Shown piece after piece: positions 45,130 to 55,045 of a stretch of DNA of 64,000 nucleotides. The translations under genes were made by a program, and so were the position numbers. Origin of the DNA: JAMXLO01 sp963812475 (GTDB lineage Bacteria; Pseudomonadota; Alphaproteobacteria; Acetobacterales; Acetobacteraceae); assembly GCA_963812475.1 (NCBI GenBank), contig CAWEVI010000031.1, forward strand, positions 1-64,000. The letters are read 5' to 3'. The notes beneath the pieces were generated by a model. It searched no databases, had not been told where the DNA came from, and saw only the letters and a list, made by a program, of their open reading frames with translations. Each line of letters starts with the position of its first letter. The first letter of the stretch is position 1.

Positions 45130-46668
45130 TCATTCAGCGGCCTCGCGGTGAACCGCGCGGAAATCTTCGGGGAAATGTTCGAGCGCGCTCATCACCGGAT
45201 ACGGGATGAAGCCGCCTAGCGCGCAAAGGGAACCAAACTTCATCGTGTGGCAAAGGTCGCGCAGCAGTTCGAGATTCGCCTCCGGCTGGTCGCCGGCGGT
45301 GATGCGATCGATTACCTCCATCCCGCGCACCGATCCGATGCGGCACGGGGTACACTTGCCGCACGATTCCGCGGCACAGAACTCCATGGCAAAGCGTGCC
45401 TGCTTCGCCAGATCGACCGTGTCGTCGAACACCACGATGCCGCCATGGCCGATCAAGCCGTCGCGTGCGGCAAATGCCTCGTAGTCGAACGGCGTGTCGA
45501 ACAGCGCGGGCGGGAAATACGCGCCCAGCGGCCCGCCGACCTGCACCGCGCGCACCGGCCGTCCGGTCAGCGTGCCGCCCCCGATGTCATTGACCAGTTC
45601 GCCAAGCGTCACGCCGAAGCCGCATTCAAACAGGCCGGCATATCTGATGTTGCCGGCAAGCTGGATCGGCATCGTGCCGCGCGAACGGCCCATGCCCATC
45701 TCGCGGTAATACTCCGCGCCTTCGGTCAGGATGATTGGCACGCTCGCCAGCGAGACGACATTGTTGATCACAGTCGGCGCACCGAACAGGCCCTTGTGTG
45801 CTGGAAGCGGCGGCTTGGTGCGCACCTGGCCGCGCTTGCCCTCCAGGCTGTCCAGCAGCGAGGTCTCCTCGCCGCAGACATACGCACCTGCACCCACACG
45901 TTGCTCGATGTCGAACGCGTGCGGCGAACCGAGCACAGCCGCGCCCAGCACACCTTCGCGCCGCGCCACGTCGAGCGCCGCGTTAAAGGCAGCGATCGCG
46001 TGCGGGTACTCGGACCGTGTGTAGACATAGCCCTTGGTCGCACCGACCGAGATGCCAGCGATCACCATGCCTTCGATCAGCACGAAGGGATCGCCTTCCA
46101 TCAGCATCCGATCGGCAAATGTACCGGAATCGCCTTCGTCGGCATTGCAGACAATGAACTTGCGTTCGCCCTTCGCGTCGGCCGCGGTCTTCCATTTGAT
46201 GCCGGTCGGAAAACCCGCACCACCACGGCCGCGCAGTCCGCTTTGCGTCACCATCTCGATCGTGGCGGCGGGACCGATCTCGATGGCGCGCGCCAGTCCC
46301 TTGAGCCCGCCATGCGCGCGGTAGTCATCCAGCGACAGCGGATCGACGATGCCGCAGCGTGCGAAGGTCAGGCGCGTCTGGCGCGCGAGATATGGAATTT
46401 CCTCCGGCACGCCCAGCCGCAGCGGATGCGCCCCGCCGGTCAGCATGCCAGCCTCGATCAGTCCGGGGATGTCGGCGAGGCTCACCGGGCCATAGGCGAT
46501 GCGGCCGTCGGACGTGGCAACCTCGACCATCGGCTCCAACCAGAACAGTCCGCGTGAGCCGGTCCGGATAACCTCCACATTGGCTGCCTGCCGCAGGAAC
46601 GCGGCAACCGAATCGGCGCCTAACGCCAGCGAAGCCGCATCGCGCGGGACATAGACGCGGGTGCTCAT
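45130..46668 (-). CDS. fdsB: NAD-dependent formate dehydrogenase beta subunit (NuoF-like, FMN and NAD site)
   Basis: 512 residues from ATG at 46668. A thioredoxin-like N-terminal domain is followed by the NuoF core: GLRGRGGAGFPTGIKW (FMN/NAD loop), CNADEGDSGTF, and the C-terminal 4Fe-4S motif SCGKCTPCRIG with a further Cys in LCALGGF. It takes electrons from FdsA and reduces NAD+. Its start overlaps the end of fdsG by four bases (ATGA). Confidence 0.95.
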   Translation of the reverse strand: MSTRVYVPRDAASLALGADSVAAFLRQAANVEVIRTGSRGLFWLEPMVEVATSDGRIAYGPVSLADIPGLIEAGMLTGGAHPLRLGVPEEIPYLARQTRLTFARCGIVDPLSLDDYRAHGGLKGLARAIEIGPAATIEMVTQSGLRGRGGAGFPTGIKWKTAADAKGERKFIVCNADEGDSGTFADRMLMEGDPFVLIEGMVIAGISVGATKGYVYTRSEYPHAIAAFNAALDVARREGVLGAAVLGSPHAFDIEQRVGAGAYVCGEETSLLDSLEGKRGQVRTKPPLPAHKGLFGAPTVINNVVSLASVPIILTEGAEYYREMGMGRSRGTMPIQLAGNIRYAGLFECGFGVTLGELVNDIGGGTLTGRPVRAVQVGGPLGAYFPPALFDTPFDYEAFAARDGLIGHGGIVVFDDTVDLAKQARFAMEFCAAESCGKCTPCRIGSVRGMEVIDRITAGDQPEANLELLRDLCHTMKFGSLCALGGFIPYPVMSALEHFPEDFRAVHREAAE

Positions 46669-47135
46669 CGTACCCGATCCAGCGCGGCATCGATGCGTGC
46701 GCAATTGAGGCGTCCCAGCGGATTGCCGTCCAGCATCGCGGACGGGCCGACGGCGCACAGGCCGAGGCAGAACACCGGCTGCAAGGTCACGGCCCCGTCG
46801 CTGGTTGTCTCATGCCAGCCCACCCCAAGCCGCTCGTGCACGTGCGAGGCAAGCGCATCGGCTCCCAGCGACTGGCAGGCTTCGGCCCGGCAGAGCAGCA
46901 GCGCATGACGCCCCGGCGGGTGGCGCCGAAAGTCATGGTAGAAGCTGACCACGCCATGAACCTCGGCCCGCGTCAGGTTCAGCGTCTCGGCAATCAGCGG
47001 GACGGCCTCGGCGTGGATATAGCCGAACGCCGCCTGGAGAGCGTGCAGGATCGGCAGGGTGGCGCCTTCACGCGCCGCCTCCGACCCGATGATTGCCGTC
47101 CCGCGCTCCTTTGTCCACGGCTCGAATCCGGCCAC
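46665..47135 (-). CDS. fdsG: NAD-dependent formate dehydrogenase gamma subunit (NuoE-like, 2Fe-2S)
   Basis: 156 residues. Thioredoxin-like fold with the four cysteines of the NuoE type: CRAEACQSLGA and later CLGLCAVGPSAM. First gene of the fds operon. The 128-base gap upstream to the TauD gene stop must hold the operon promoter if it is not read through; I saw no clear regulator gene. Confidence 0.94.
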   Translation of the reverse strand: MAGFEPWTKERGTAIIGSEAAREGATLPILHALQAAFGYIHAEAVPLIAETLNLTRAEVHGVVSFYHDFRRHPPGRHALLLCRAEACQSLGADALASHVHERLGVGWHETTSDGAVTLQPVFCLGLCAVGPSAMLDGNPLGRLNCARIDAALDRVR

Positions 47136-47263
47136 CGTCCTTGCTCCTGGCTACTCCGCCCCGGGTTTGCTCGCTGATTACCCTCTAAATGAAGGTGTTG
47201 GCGGGAGAATTGCAAGCAACCCAAATGCGGCGCCGTACGCCGCGACGGTTGGCAGGCGGCCAG

Positions 47264-48341
47264 TCAGGCCGCATACGGCGGCGCCCGGCCCCCAGTGTCG
47301 TGCTGGATCACGCCGCCGCGCAGTGCGCCGGGCTCCGTACTGCCCCAAAAGGCCTCGAACCCGCGCGGCAGACGCCGGCTGTTCGGCATCGATAGCCACA
47401 GGCGGAACAGCAGCCGTTCCTGGTGGTTAACGGCGTCATCCTCGTAGGCAGTACGGCCATGAAAGATGACGTGGTTGTTCAGCAGCTGGATATCGCCGGG
47501 AACAAACGGCGAATAGAGGCAGACCTCCTCGGCCACCTCAGCGAGCAGGTCGAGCGCCTCGTGCTGTGCCGAGGTCAGGCGAGGCACCTCGGGGAATTCC
47601 TGGGCCTGCTCCACATACGTGCGGGAATACTGGCAGGTCAGCCGGCCGTCCTGCACGCCGAACACCGGCAGCGCGAATGCGCGGCTGGACGTCGGGCCCT
47701 CCTCATCCGTCGGCCGGGCACGCCAATAATCCTGGCACAGTAGTTCCAGCAGATCGGGTCGTCGGTGGAGGAACTCGTTATAGATCGTGACGATGCTGCT
47801 GAGCTTGCTGATACCGCCGGCCTTGGCATTGCGCACGCACAACAGTGCGATCACGTCGCAGCGATCGGTGTGCCAGCGCAGCGGACCGGTCGAGCGCGCG
47901 CGTGCCCGCGACGAGGTGATCTTGCCATTCTCCAGCGGAGCGTAGGTCTTCGTGGGCACCTTCGTCTCGTCGCGCACCTCTCCCATGATCTCACCCTTGG
48001 CGCTCTGATAGACCGCCGTGCCGAGATGCGTGCCGATCCCCCAAAAGATCTGGCGGATGTCGTCGTCGGAGTAGTGTGCCATGGGCAGGCCGCGCAGCCG
48101 GACCATCCCGCGACCATTTTCCAGTTCATCGCTGATCAGTCCGAGCAGGTCGGCAGCGGAGGAGAGAGGAAAATCGTCCCGCGTGAACCCGAGCGGCGGG
48201 ACGCCGGCACGCTTGCTACGCGCAAGTGCGTCGTCAATCTCACGCCGTTGCGTATCATCGTAGAGTGCGGATCCAGTCGCCCGAACCGTCCAAATGCTGG
48301 CCGTTCCAGGCGGCGCGTCCCTTCAGCGGCTCACGTGTCAT
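47264..48341 (-). pseudogene. TauD/TfdA-family Fe(II)/2-oxoglutarate dioxygenase, frameshifted
   Basis: From ATG at 48341 the minus strand reads TREPLKGRAAWNGQHLDGSG then DWIRTL, then hits a stop; removing one base near 48258-48260 continues as DDTQRREIDDALARSK, VPPLGFTRDDFPL and RGMVRLRGLPM to the end at 47264, making a complete protein of about 358 residues. The iron ligands are visible: RWHTDRCD (His, Asp) and the distal His in VIFHGRTAY. Substrate unknown. If the frameshift is real, only a downstream start at 48106 would give a 280-residue truncated protein. Confidence 0.85.
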
Positions 48342-48562
48342 ACGCTGCTCCCAGCAGGCCCGTCTCGCCATCGAGAGTTGGGCCGATGCCGATTAGTGTC
48401 AATCAAGCTGGACAGAAAGAATTGACGGCTGACCCAGCAAGCGACGAAGCGCCGGCGATGTGCCAACTCATGAAAATCTCGTCGGCCTTGCGGACGAACG
48501 GAGTGATGCTCGTCCCAGCAAACCACGGAACACGCTGGTCCCACGTCCGGAGAATTCCTCGT

Positions 48563-50302
48563 TCAGATGAACTCCTCCGGCCAGATCGAGCCAGCTGCAG
48601 CCGCTCCGCATTCCCGCAGCACACGCACCGCCACGGGCGTATCTCGGCCCCGCAGCTGAGCATCGAGCTGTGGCAAGCTGGCTGACGAAATACCGGCGTT
48701 ACGAAAAACATCTTCGGAGACGATCGCCTCACAGCCGACCTCCTTGGTCATCTGCTGCAGTCGCGAGGCCACGTTCAGCGGATCGCCAAGGGCCGTGAAG
48801 GTTACATAATCACGAAAACCAACTTCGCCCACCACCGCTCGGCCGCAATGCAGTCCAATGCCAAATCGGATCGGCTGCCCCAGTTGCTGCTCAATCGCGG
48901 TGTTGAGCCGGCCAATGTTTGCCGCGACCAGCGGCAGCGCGGCGAGCGCCTGGCGGCACGCCGTGGCGGGATCGGTTCGCAAGCCGAAGATCGCGAGCAC
49001 TGCATCGCCCAGAAACTGGTTTGGCTGCCCGCCAGCCTGTACAACCGCGGCGGAGATCGCACTGAGGAAATGACCGACGATGAAGATGCTGTCGAACGGC
49101 AGTCTCGCTGCCGTAAGCTGCGTGGAATCGCGCATGTCCACAAACATGAACGCAGCGAAGCGCTCTTCCGGGATCGCGTGCAACTGACGCCGTTGCAGGA
49201 AGGCCTTGGAAGCCGCGGGCGGCACCAGCGGCCACACGGAAACATCGTGGCGCGGGCGCAGCTGGCAGGCCAGGCGCACGGATTGCCAATCGGCGCCCAG
49301 CCGCTCCAGGACACGCCGCTCCACCTCGGCCGGCGCAGGCAGTGGCAATTCACTGACAACGCGCACACGGCACAACGTGCACCGGGCCCGCCCGCCGCAC
49401 GTACTGGCATGGGGAATGCCGGCCATGCGGCTTGCCTCGAGCACCGAAAATCCGAGTGGCGCGAACACGCTTCGGCCATCCGGGTACAAAACGCTGATGC
49501 GCCCGGACCAACGCTCCCTGGCCGAGCGCGCCAGCCGGGCCAGCAGAACCAGCAGCAGGGCGCCGCCGTCCAACAGCAGGAAATCGTTTCGAAGGTCCGC
49601 CAGCCAAAGTCTTTGCCCTTCCGTCCCTATGGCCGCAACTTCGGTGGCGCTCGCGCGCCAGGCGGGATCCTGCGCCAGCAGCACCACTTCCCGGCCGCCC
49701 TGCAGGTATCCGAGCAACGCCAGGACCGGCAGCAGCACGGCGATGCTCAGCAGGACGCTGCGCCAGGCCTCGAACCACCATTTCAGTCGCAGCCAGTAAT
49801 AGACACCGAAGCACCCGTGTAGCCACGCGACCACCAACAGCGCGAGCTGCACGCTGCCAAAGAACGGCGTGGCGACCCAGAGCGAGTACAGCACCTGCGC
49901 ATAGCCCTTGTTCAGGTCGAACGCGGCAAACGCGATGCGCGTGCCGGCAAGGTGGTTCGCGAGCAATGGCGGAATGCACAAGCCGAGCAGCAGTTGCGTC
50001 AGCTCTCCCGGGTTCCAGTGCACGGAACGCCGCTCATACAACGCCCATAGCGCCAGGAAGAAATGCGTAACCAGGGCGCCGTAGAGCGCGGCCGTGCCAA
50101 TCCATCCCTGCCAGATGAACTTCTGCACCAGCAGATCCCGCTCCAGCCATGCGAGCGAAATATTCCCCAGCGAATGGTTCAGCAGGTGCGTTCCGACATA
50201 GGTGAACAGCACCAGACCGCTTGTCAGCCGGACCGAGCGCACTCCGGCGGGCCGCGGCCTCTGACGATACGCGACGGCTCGCATGCTTCCCCCATGTGCC
50301 AT
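48563..50302 (-). CDS. Membrane-anchored adenylate/guanylate cyclase with 2Fe-2S domain
   Basis: 579 residues from ATG at 50302 (50284 also possible). Residues 1-220 hold about six hydrophobic helices with paired His (THLLNHSLGN, VTHFFLALW, ANHLAGTR, AWLHGCFGV) fitting a diheme-b anchor as in the 6TM-HDB cyclases of S. meliloti CyaC type. Then a plant-type 2Fe-2S ferredoxin domain with CGGRARCTLC and the fourth Cys in RLACQL. Then a class III cyclase with metal Asps in FVDMRDST and FLGDAVLAI and LNVASRLQ. The usual base-contact Lys is Gln in NQFLGD. It likely makes cAMP in response to redox state or quinone. Confidence 0.88.
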   Translation of the reverse strand: MAHGGSMRAVAYRQRPRPAGVRSVRLTSGLVLFTYVGTHLLNHSLGNISLAWLERDLLVQKFIWQGWIGTAALYGALVTHFFLALWALYERRSVHWNPGELTQLLLGLCIPPLLANHLAGTRIAFAAFDLNKGYAQVLYSLWVATPFFGSVQLALLVVAWLHGCFGVYYWLRLKWWFEAWRSVLLSIAVLLPVLALLGYLQGGREVVLLAQDPAWRASATEVAAIGTEGQRLWLADLRNDFLLLDGGALLLVLLARLARSARERWSGRISVLYPDGRSVFAPLGFSVLEASRMAGIPHASTCGGRARCTLCRVRVVSELPLPAPAEVERRVLERLGADWQSVRLACQLRPRHDVSVWPLVPPAASKAFLQRRQLHAIPEERFAAFMFVDMRDSTQLTAARLPFDSIFIVGHFLSAISAAVVQAGGQPNQFLGDAVLAIFGLRTDPATACRQALAALPLVAANIGRLNTAIEQQLGQPIRFGIGLHCGRAVVGEVGFRDYVTFTALGDPLNVASRLQQMTKEVGCEAIVSEDVFRNAGISSASLPQLDAQLRGRDTPVAVRVLRECGAAAAGSIWPEEFI

Positions 50303-50406
50303 GTGCCCCCGCCTGCGCGAGACACCGATCAGGCTGTAACTCGATACAACGCCGCGCAAGGGCTAGGCTGCCGGCGAGGTCAGACGTAGCGGAAGGGGAA
50401 GCAAGC

Positions 50407-51414
50407 ATGCGCAAGTTTGCCGGGCCGGCGGGATCCGTCAGCCGCGTTACCATCGAAAGCACGGCGCTCACGGGCAATATGCTCGGCGACCCATCGGCGC
50501 GCGCCGTCGATATCTATGTCCCGGCAGGGCATGACGGGCGTGGATTGCCGCTGCTGGTCGATCTCGTCGGCTTCACCAGCAGCGGCCTTTCCCACACGAA
50601 CTGGGTCGGCTTCCGGGAGAATCTGCCGGAGCGGCTTGACCGGCTGATCGGCGAGGAGCGCATGCCGCCGGTTGTCGTCGCCTTCCCCGACTGCTTTACC
50701 CGGCTTGGCGGGAACCAGTACGTCAACTCGGCTGCCATGGGTGCATGGGAAGACTTCCTGCTGGACGAGATGCTGCCGGAAATCGAGCAGCGATTTGGGT
50801 GTGGCGGCGACGGACGGCGCGGCGTATTCGGCAAAAGCTCGGGTGGCTATGGCGCCATTACACATGCGCTGCGGCATGCCGACATCTGGTCGGCCGCAGC
50901 CTGTCACTCCGGCGATATGGGGTTCGAGCTGTGCTATCTGCCCGACATGCCCGCGGTGTTGCGGACCCTCGCCGGCGTTGACAATTCGATCGAACGTTGG
51001 TGGCTGCAACTCGAGGCAGCCAGGAAACACCCCGACGGTTCCTTTAAGGCGATCAATGCCCTGGCAATGGCAGCGAGCTATGATCCGGACCCGACGCAGT
51101 TCCTGGGGATCCGACTGCCGGTCACATTCGACACCTGCGAAATCATCGAAGATCGCTGGGCGAACTGGTTACGGCATGATCCCGTGGTGGCGCTGGAAAC
51201 ACAGGCGAACAATCTCCGTCGGCTGAAGGCGCTGTACATCGACTGTGGGGAGCGCGATCAGTTCAATCTCTTGTACGGTGCGCGCAGATTCGCGAGGCGG
51301 TTGCGCGAGTTTGGCATAGCGCATCGCTATGAGGAGTTTCCCGACAGCCATACCAGCGTCGATTACCGCATGGACGAGAGTCTGCCCTTTCTCGCGCAGG
51401 CGCTGACCGGCTGA
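50407..51414 (+). CDS. Esterase D/enterochelin-esterase-like alpha/beta hydrolase
   Basis: 335 residues from ATG at 50407, with a GGAAGGGGAAG tract upstream. Catalytic Ser is in GKSSGGYGAI, and the late His in FPDSHTSVDY; the acid may be the Asp in IDCGERDQF. DIYVPAGHDGRGLPLLVDLVG is typical of the enterochelin/S-formylglutathione esterase group. No signal peptide, so cytoplasmic. It is divergent from the cyclase gene (104 bases) and convergent with an MFS gene. Substrate unknown. Confidence 0.85.
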   Translation: MRKFAGPAGSVSRVTIESTALTGNMLGDPSARAVDIYVPAGHDGRGLPLLVDLVGFTSSGLSHTNWVGFRENLPERLDRLIGEERMPPVVVAFPDCFTRLGGNQYVNSAAMGAWEDFLLDEMLPEIEQRFGCGGDGRRGVFGKSSGGYGAITHALRHADIWSAAACHSGDMGFELCYLPDMPAVLRTLAGVDNSIERWWLQLEAARKHPDGSFKAINALAMAASYDPDPTQFLGIRLPVTFDTCEIIEDRWANWLRHDPVVALETQANNLRRLKALYIDCGERDQFNLLYGARRFARRLREFGIAHRYEEFPDSHTSVDYRMDESLPFLAQALTG

Positions 51415-51441
51415 CCGGAATACGGCCGGCCGGCACAAACG

Positions 51442-52848
51442 CTAATGCGAAATGTCAGCCGCCGCGATCCGCTTGGACGAGGCGACCGGCGTCGACAGCG
51501 CTGCGTCGATCTCTTCGAGCGTGCGGCCGCGCGTTTCGATGCCGATGAACCAGAACGCAACGGCACCGAGCACGTACCAGAATGCAAAATAGTTGAATGC
51601 GGGGATCAGCGCATCCAGCGTGGCCTTTGGCGCGACGAAGTTCGACGATCCCGCAATAAGCGCCAGCCCGGCCGGGCCGATGAACTTGCCGAGATTGCCG
51701 ACCCCGTAGACCAGGCCCATGCCACTGCCGCGCAGCCGTGCCGGCCACAGTTCGCCCATGTACGGTCCGACGATCGAGTAGTTGCCGCTCCCGAAGAAGT
51801 TCTGCAGCACGATCATCAGGAAGAACATCGACACGCCACCGACGAAGACGCTGTTCAGGTAGCCGGCGAGCGACATGAACAACGCCGCCACGACGCAACT
51901 CAACACACCCGAGGCGCGGCGGCCCATTGCGTCGGAGATCCAGGAGCAGAAGAAACGGCCAGCCACCGCCGCCAGGCTGACCCAGATTGCCAGTTTCGAT
52001 GCCTCGGCCGGCGTTGTTCCCAGCACCATGACGAACAGCGTCACCATCCACAATGTCAGAGCGACCCCGCCGGTCTGCGTCAAACCGGTGAGGCATCCGA
52101 CAACGATGCTTCGCGGGTATCTGAACACCTCGACCCAGCGGGTATGTTCGATCGCCGGCGCGGTGTCCGGCAACGTGATGGTATTGGGGTCAACCTGCAA
52201 CGCCCACGCGAGCGAGCGACGCGCCTCTTCAAAGCGTCCCATGCGCATCAGCCAATGTGGTGATTCCGGGACCCAGGCTCGAATGTAAAGTGTCAGTGCC
52301 GCAGGCAGCAGTCCGACGGCGAACAGGCCGCGCCAACCGATGAATGGCGTGGCGTAGGCCCCCAGAAACGCCCCTAGCAGCACGCCTGCCGGCAGCATCG
52401 TCGTGGTCAACCCGGTCAGCCAACCACGCTTGGACGCGGGCACGAATTCCTGCACCATCGTGATATCGACCGAATAAAGTCCGGTTACGCCAAGCCCGAC
52501 CAGAAGGCGGCAGAAGACGAGGTAGATCCATGCCCCGTCGGGGGTTACTGCCATCGCACCGGTGGCCAGTGAAAAATTGAGCACGGTGGCGATCATGACC
52601 TTGCGGCGGCCGATCTTGTCCGCCATCCAGCCCCAGAACAGCGAACCGAACGGCGCACTTATGCCGGAGGCCAGGAGGATCATCCCCGACTGGCCATAGG
52701 TCAGATGCCAGTCGCCCACGATGAATGCCAGCACAAATCCGATCAGGAAAAAGTCGAAGAAATCCACCATGTCGCCGACCGTCGCAGCGATGGCGATCTT
52801 CCACTGGTTCGCGGTCAGCTTCTCTTGTTGATCAAGCAGATCGAGCAT
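51442..52848 (-). CDS. MFS transporter, organic acid/aromatic acid type
   Basis: 468 residues; the ATG at 52848 is chosen because a perfect GGAGGT lies six bases upstream. Twelve helices, GDMVDFFDFFLIGFVL in helix 1, WGWMADKIGRRKVMI at loop 2-3 and PESPHWLMRMGRFEEARRSL in the middle loop place it in the AAHS/MHS-like group of organic-acid importers. Cargo not known. Confidence 0.88.
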   Translation of the reverse strand: MLDLLDQQEKLTANQWKIAIAATVGDMVDFFDFFLIGFVLAFIVGDWHLTYGQSGMILLASGISAPFGSLFWGWMADKIGRRKVMIATVLNFSLATGAMAVTPDGAWIYLVFCRLLVGLGVTGLYSVDITMVQEFVPASKRGWLTGLTTTMLPAGVLLGAFLGAYATPFIGWRGLFAVGLLPAALTLYIRAWVPESPHWLMRMGRFEEARRSLAWALQVDPNTITLPDTAPAIEHTRWVEVFRYPRSIVVGCLTGLTQTGGVALTLWMVTLFVMVLGTTPAEASKLAIWVSLAAVAGRFFCSWISDAMGRRASGVLSCVVAALFMSLAGYLNSVFVGGVSMFFLMIVLQNFFGSGNYSIVGPYMGELWPARLRGSGMGLVYGVGNLGKFIGPAGLALIAGSSNFVAPKATLDALIPAFNYFAFWYVLGAVAFWFIGIETRGRTLEEIDAALSTPVASSKRIAAADISH

Positions 52849-53209
52849 GTCGGCACCTCCCATGGGCACCCGCCTGACAGCGGTGCGGGCGGCCCGGCTC
52901 TTTATTATCGGTTGCAGAGCGCTTGTTTGCAGCCAGTCATTCAGTCGGCCGGGCAAGCTCTCTCCAGTGTGCGGGGAGGACTGACCCAACGGAAGCGTAT
53001 CGCAGCGGCATGATGCCTGCAACGCGTTCGCCGCCTTTTGGACTGCTCCGTTCCACCCCGACAGCCTGCGCAGCCTATACTCATAAAGATGTATCTTGTA
53101 TGTTGCTTTCTTGCCCGCCGATCAGGGAACTGCTACGGAATACTGCTGGTCGGGACTGCGCGGAACGCCGGGAAGCGCGGTCGGTGCGGTGGAGCGGAAT
53201 GGAGTGGGG

Positions 53210-53650
53210 ATGCCGCGGGACATCGGGAATTTCGCTGACCATCTGGTAGCCGGCATGTCCGACGCAATCGTCCAAGCAGACGCTGAGGGTGTCATCCGGT
53301 TTTGGAATCATGGCGCGACCCGCATCTTCGGTTTCGCGGCATCCGAGGCCCTGGGACGTTCGCTCGACATCATCATCCCCGAAGGCCTGCGGGCGCGTCA
53401 TTGGCAGGGCTACCGCGCGACCATGCATTCCGGCCAGTCACGCTATGGCGACAGTCAGGTCCTGTCCGTGCCCGCGGTACGGAAGGATGGCGCCCGGGTC
53501 TCGGTCGAGTTCACCATCGTGCCGTTCACCGACGATGCAGGGCGGATGACGGGGATCGCCGCGATCATGCGTGATATCACGGCGCGGTTCGACGAATTGC
53601 GTGCGCTGCGCAAGGAACTTGCCGAACGATCGGCCGGCGCCCGGATCTGA
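53210..53650 (+). CDS. Single-PAS-domain protein
   Basis: 146 residues from ATG at 53210, preceded by GGAGTGGGG. It consists of one PAS domain (SDAIVQADAEGVIRFWNHGATRIFG onward to GIAAIMRDITARFDE) plus a short coiled end. No output domain. Stand-alone PAS proteins of this length are common in alphaproteobacteria and may bind heme, flavin or a small ligand. It sits just left of the IS630 element. Confidence 0.8.
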   Translation: MPRDIGNFADHLVAGMSDAIVQADAEGVIRFWNHGATRIFGFAASEALGRSLDIIIPEGLRARHWQGYRATMHSGQSRYGDSQVLSVPAVRKDGARVSVEFTIVPFTDDAGRMTGIAAIMRDITARFDELRALRKELAERSAGARI

Positions 53651-53807
53651 ACCATCACCGGTGCGCGGATGGTGTGGAAGTGGATAGCATCAGTCCCGCA
53701 GTTCATGCGCTCGTCGCATCGCCTTGCGTGTCCGCGCGAAGGTCGGTGTGCCAGGCCGCTACGCATTGGGGTGGCTCGCCGCGCGATTGAGTTGGTACCC
53801 GTTACGA

Positions 53808-55003
53808 TATACCAAGAACCTATTGCGACTTAATACCAAGTCCGGTTGAGGGAGACTCATCGGGGTTCCCCGACGCGGGGCCGATCTGATTGAAGACTGG
53901 CGGACCAAGGAGGTTCGCCATGCGGAAGCCAATCCCACTGAGGCTGGATCATGATGCGGCGGGGCTGCGCGGTCTGGCGCGCGCGAGTGAGGACGCCGAT
54001 CAGGTCCGGCGATTGTTGGCGCTGGCATTGATCTACGATGGAGGCAGCCGCACGCAAGCGGCGGCGGCTGGCGGGGTGACGCTGCAAGTTGTGCGTGATT
54101 GGGTTCTGCGGTTCAACGCGCACGGTCCGGGGGGACTGATCGACCGCAAGGCTCCCGGCCAGCCGTCGCGGCTCAATGACGAACAACGCGCAGCGCTTGC
54201 GGCGATGGTCGAGAACGGCCCGATCCCGGCGGTGCACGGCGTGATCCGCTGGCGGATCATCGATCTCTGCCAATGGATCTGGGAGGAATACCAGATCAGC
54301 GTCTCGAAGCAGACGCTCAGCCGCGAGTTGCGGGCCATCGGATACCGCAAGCTGTCGGCGCGCCCACGCCATCACGCGCAGAAGGCGGGCGCCGTCGAGG
54401 CTTTCAAAAAAAGTGGCCGGCCACACTGGCGGCGATCGCGTGCCAGCATGGCGTCGATGCCGGCGATATAGAGGTGTGGTTCGGCGACGAAGCTAGGATC
54501 GGCCAGAAGAACAAGATCACCCGTCGCTGGGCGAAGCGGGGCAGCCGGCCGTCGGCGCCATCGGACCAGCGCACCGCGTCAACCTACATCTTCGGCGCCA
54601 TCTGTCCCAAAGAAGGCAAGGCCGTCGGACTGATCCTGCCCTGGTGCAACACGGCGATGATGGACCTGCATCTCGCGGCGATCTCCGCCGATGTCGCTCC
54701 CGGCCGTCATGCAGCGCTGCTGCTGGACCAGGCTGGATGGCATCTCTCCGCCAAGCTCACCGTACCCGACAACATCACGATCGTACCGCTGCCGCCGAAA
54801 TCCCCCGAACTCAACCCGCAGGAGAACGTCTGGCAGTATATGCGCGGCAACTGGCTCTCCAATCGGGTGTTCGACAACGCTGATGCTCTGCTCGATCACT
54901 GCTGCGATGCCTGGAACAAACTCGAGGCCCAGCCATGGACCATCATGTCCATCGGACTGCGTAATTGGGCCCATGGGACCTGATCAGAGAGTCTTGGTAT
55001 AAG
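53808..55003 (+). mobile_element. IS630-family insertion sequence
   Basis: Inverted ends TATACCAAGA (53808-53817) and TCTTGGTATA (54992-55001) bracket the transposase, and TA dinucleotides at the ends fit the TA target duplication of this family. A second ATACCAAG at 53833 near the left end makes the exact left boundary uncertain. Length about 1.2 kb, normal for IS630. Confidence 0.7.
53920..54983 (+). CDS. IS630-family transposase, two frames joined at A7
   Basis: Frame 1 (53920-54471) has the HTH part (SRTQAAAAGGVTLQVVRDWV) and LSRELRAIGYRKLSARPRHH; frame 2 (in the -1 frame, to 54983) has the DDE domain: WFGDEARIG, LLLDQAGWH, and SPELNPQENVWQ with the Glu. The frames meet at TTTCAAAAAAAGTGG (54403-54417), where slippage by one base on A7 joins them into a protein of about 354 residues. 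This is a common way for IS630 elements to limit transposase. The element looks intact. Confidence 0.88.
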
Positions 55004-55045
55004 TTATTCGCTGGCACACGGACTGGCGTACCAACGAATCTAAAT

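Noticed and set aside
48342..48562. Possible small gene on the minus strand between the TauD and cyclase genes
   Set aside because: The stretch DEIFMSWHIAGASSLAG looks faintly protein-like but the frame runs from inside the cyclase gene and there is no start; left unassigned.
53831..53840. Alternative left end of the IS630 element at the inner ATACCAAG
   Set aside because: The outer copy gives a longer match to the right end and fits TA flanks on both sides; kept only as a caution.
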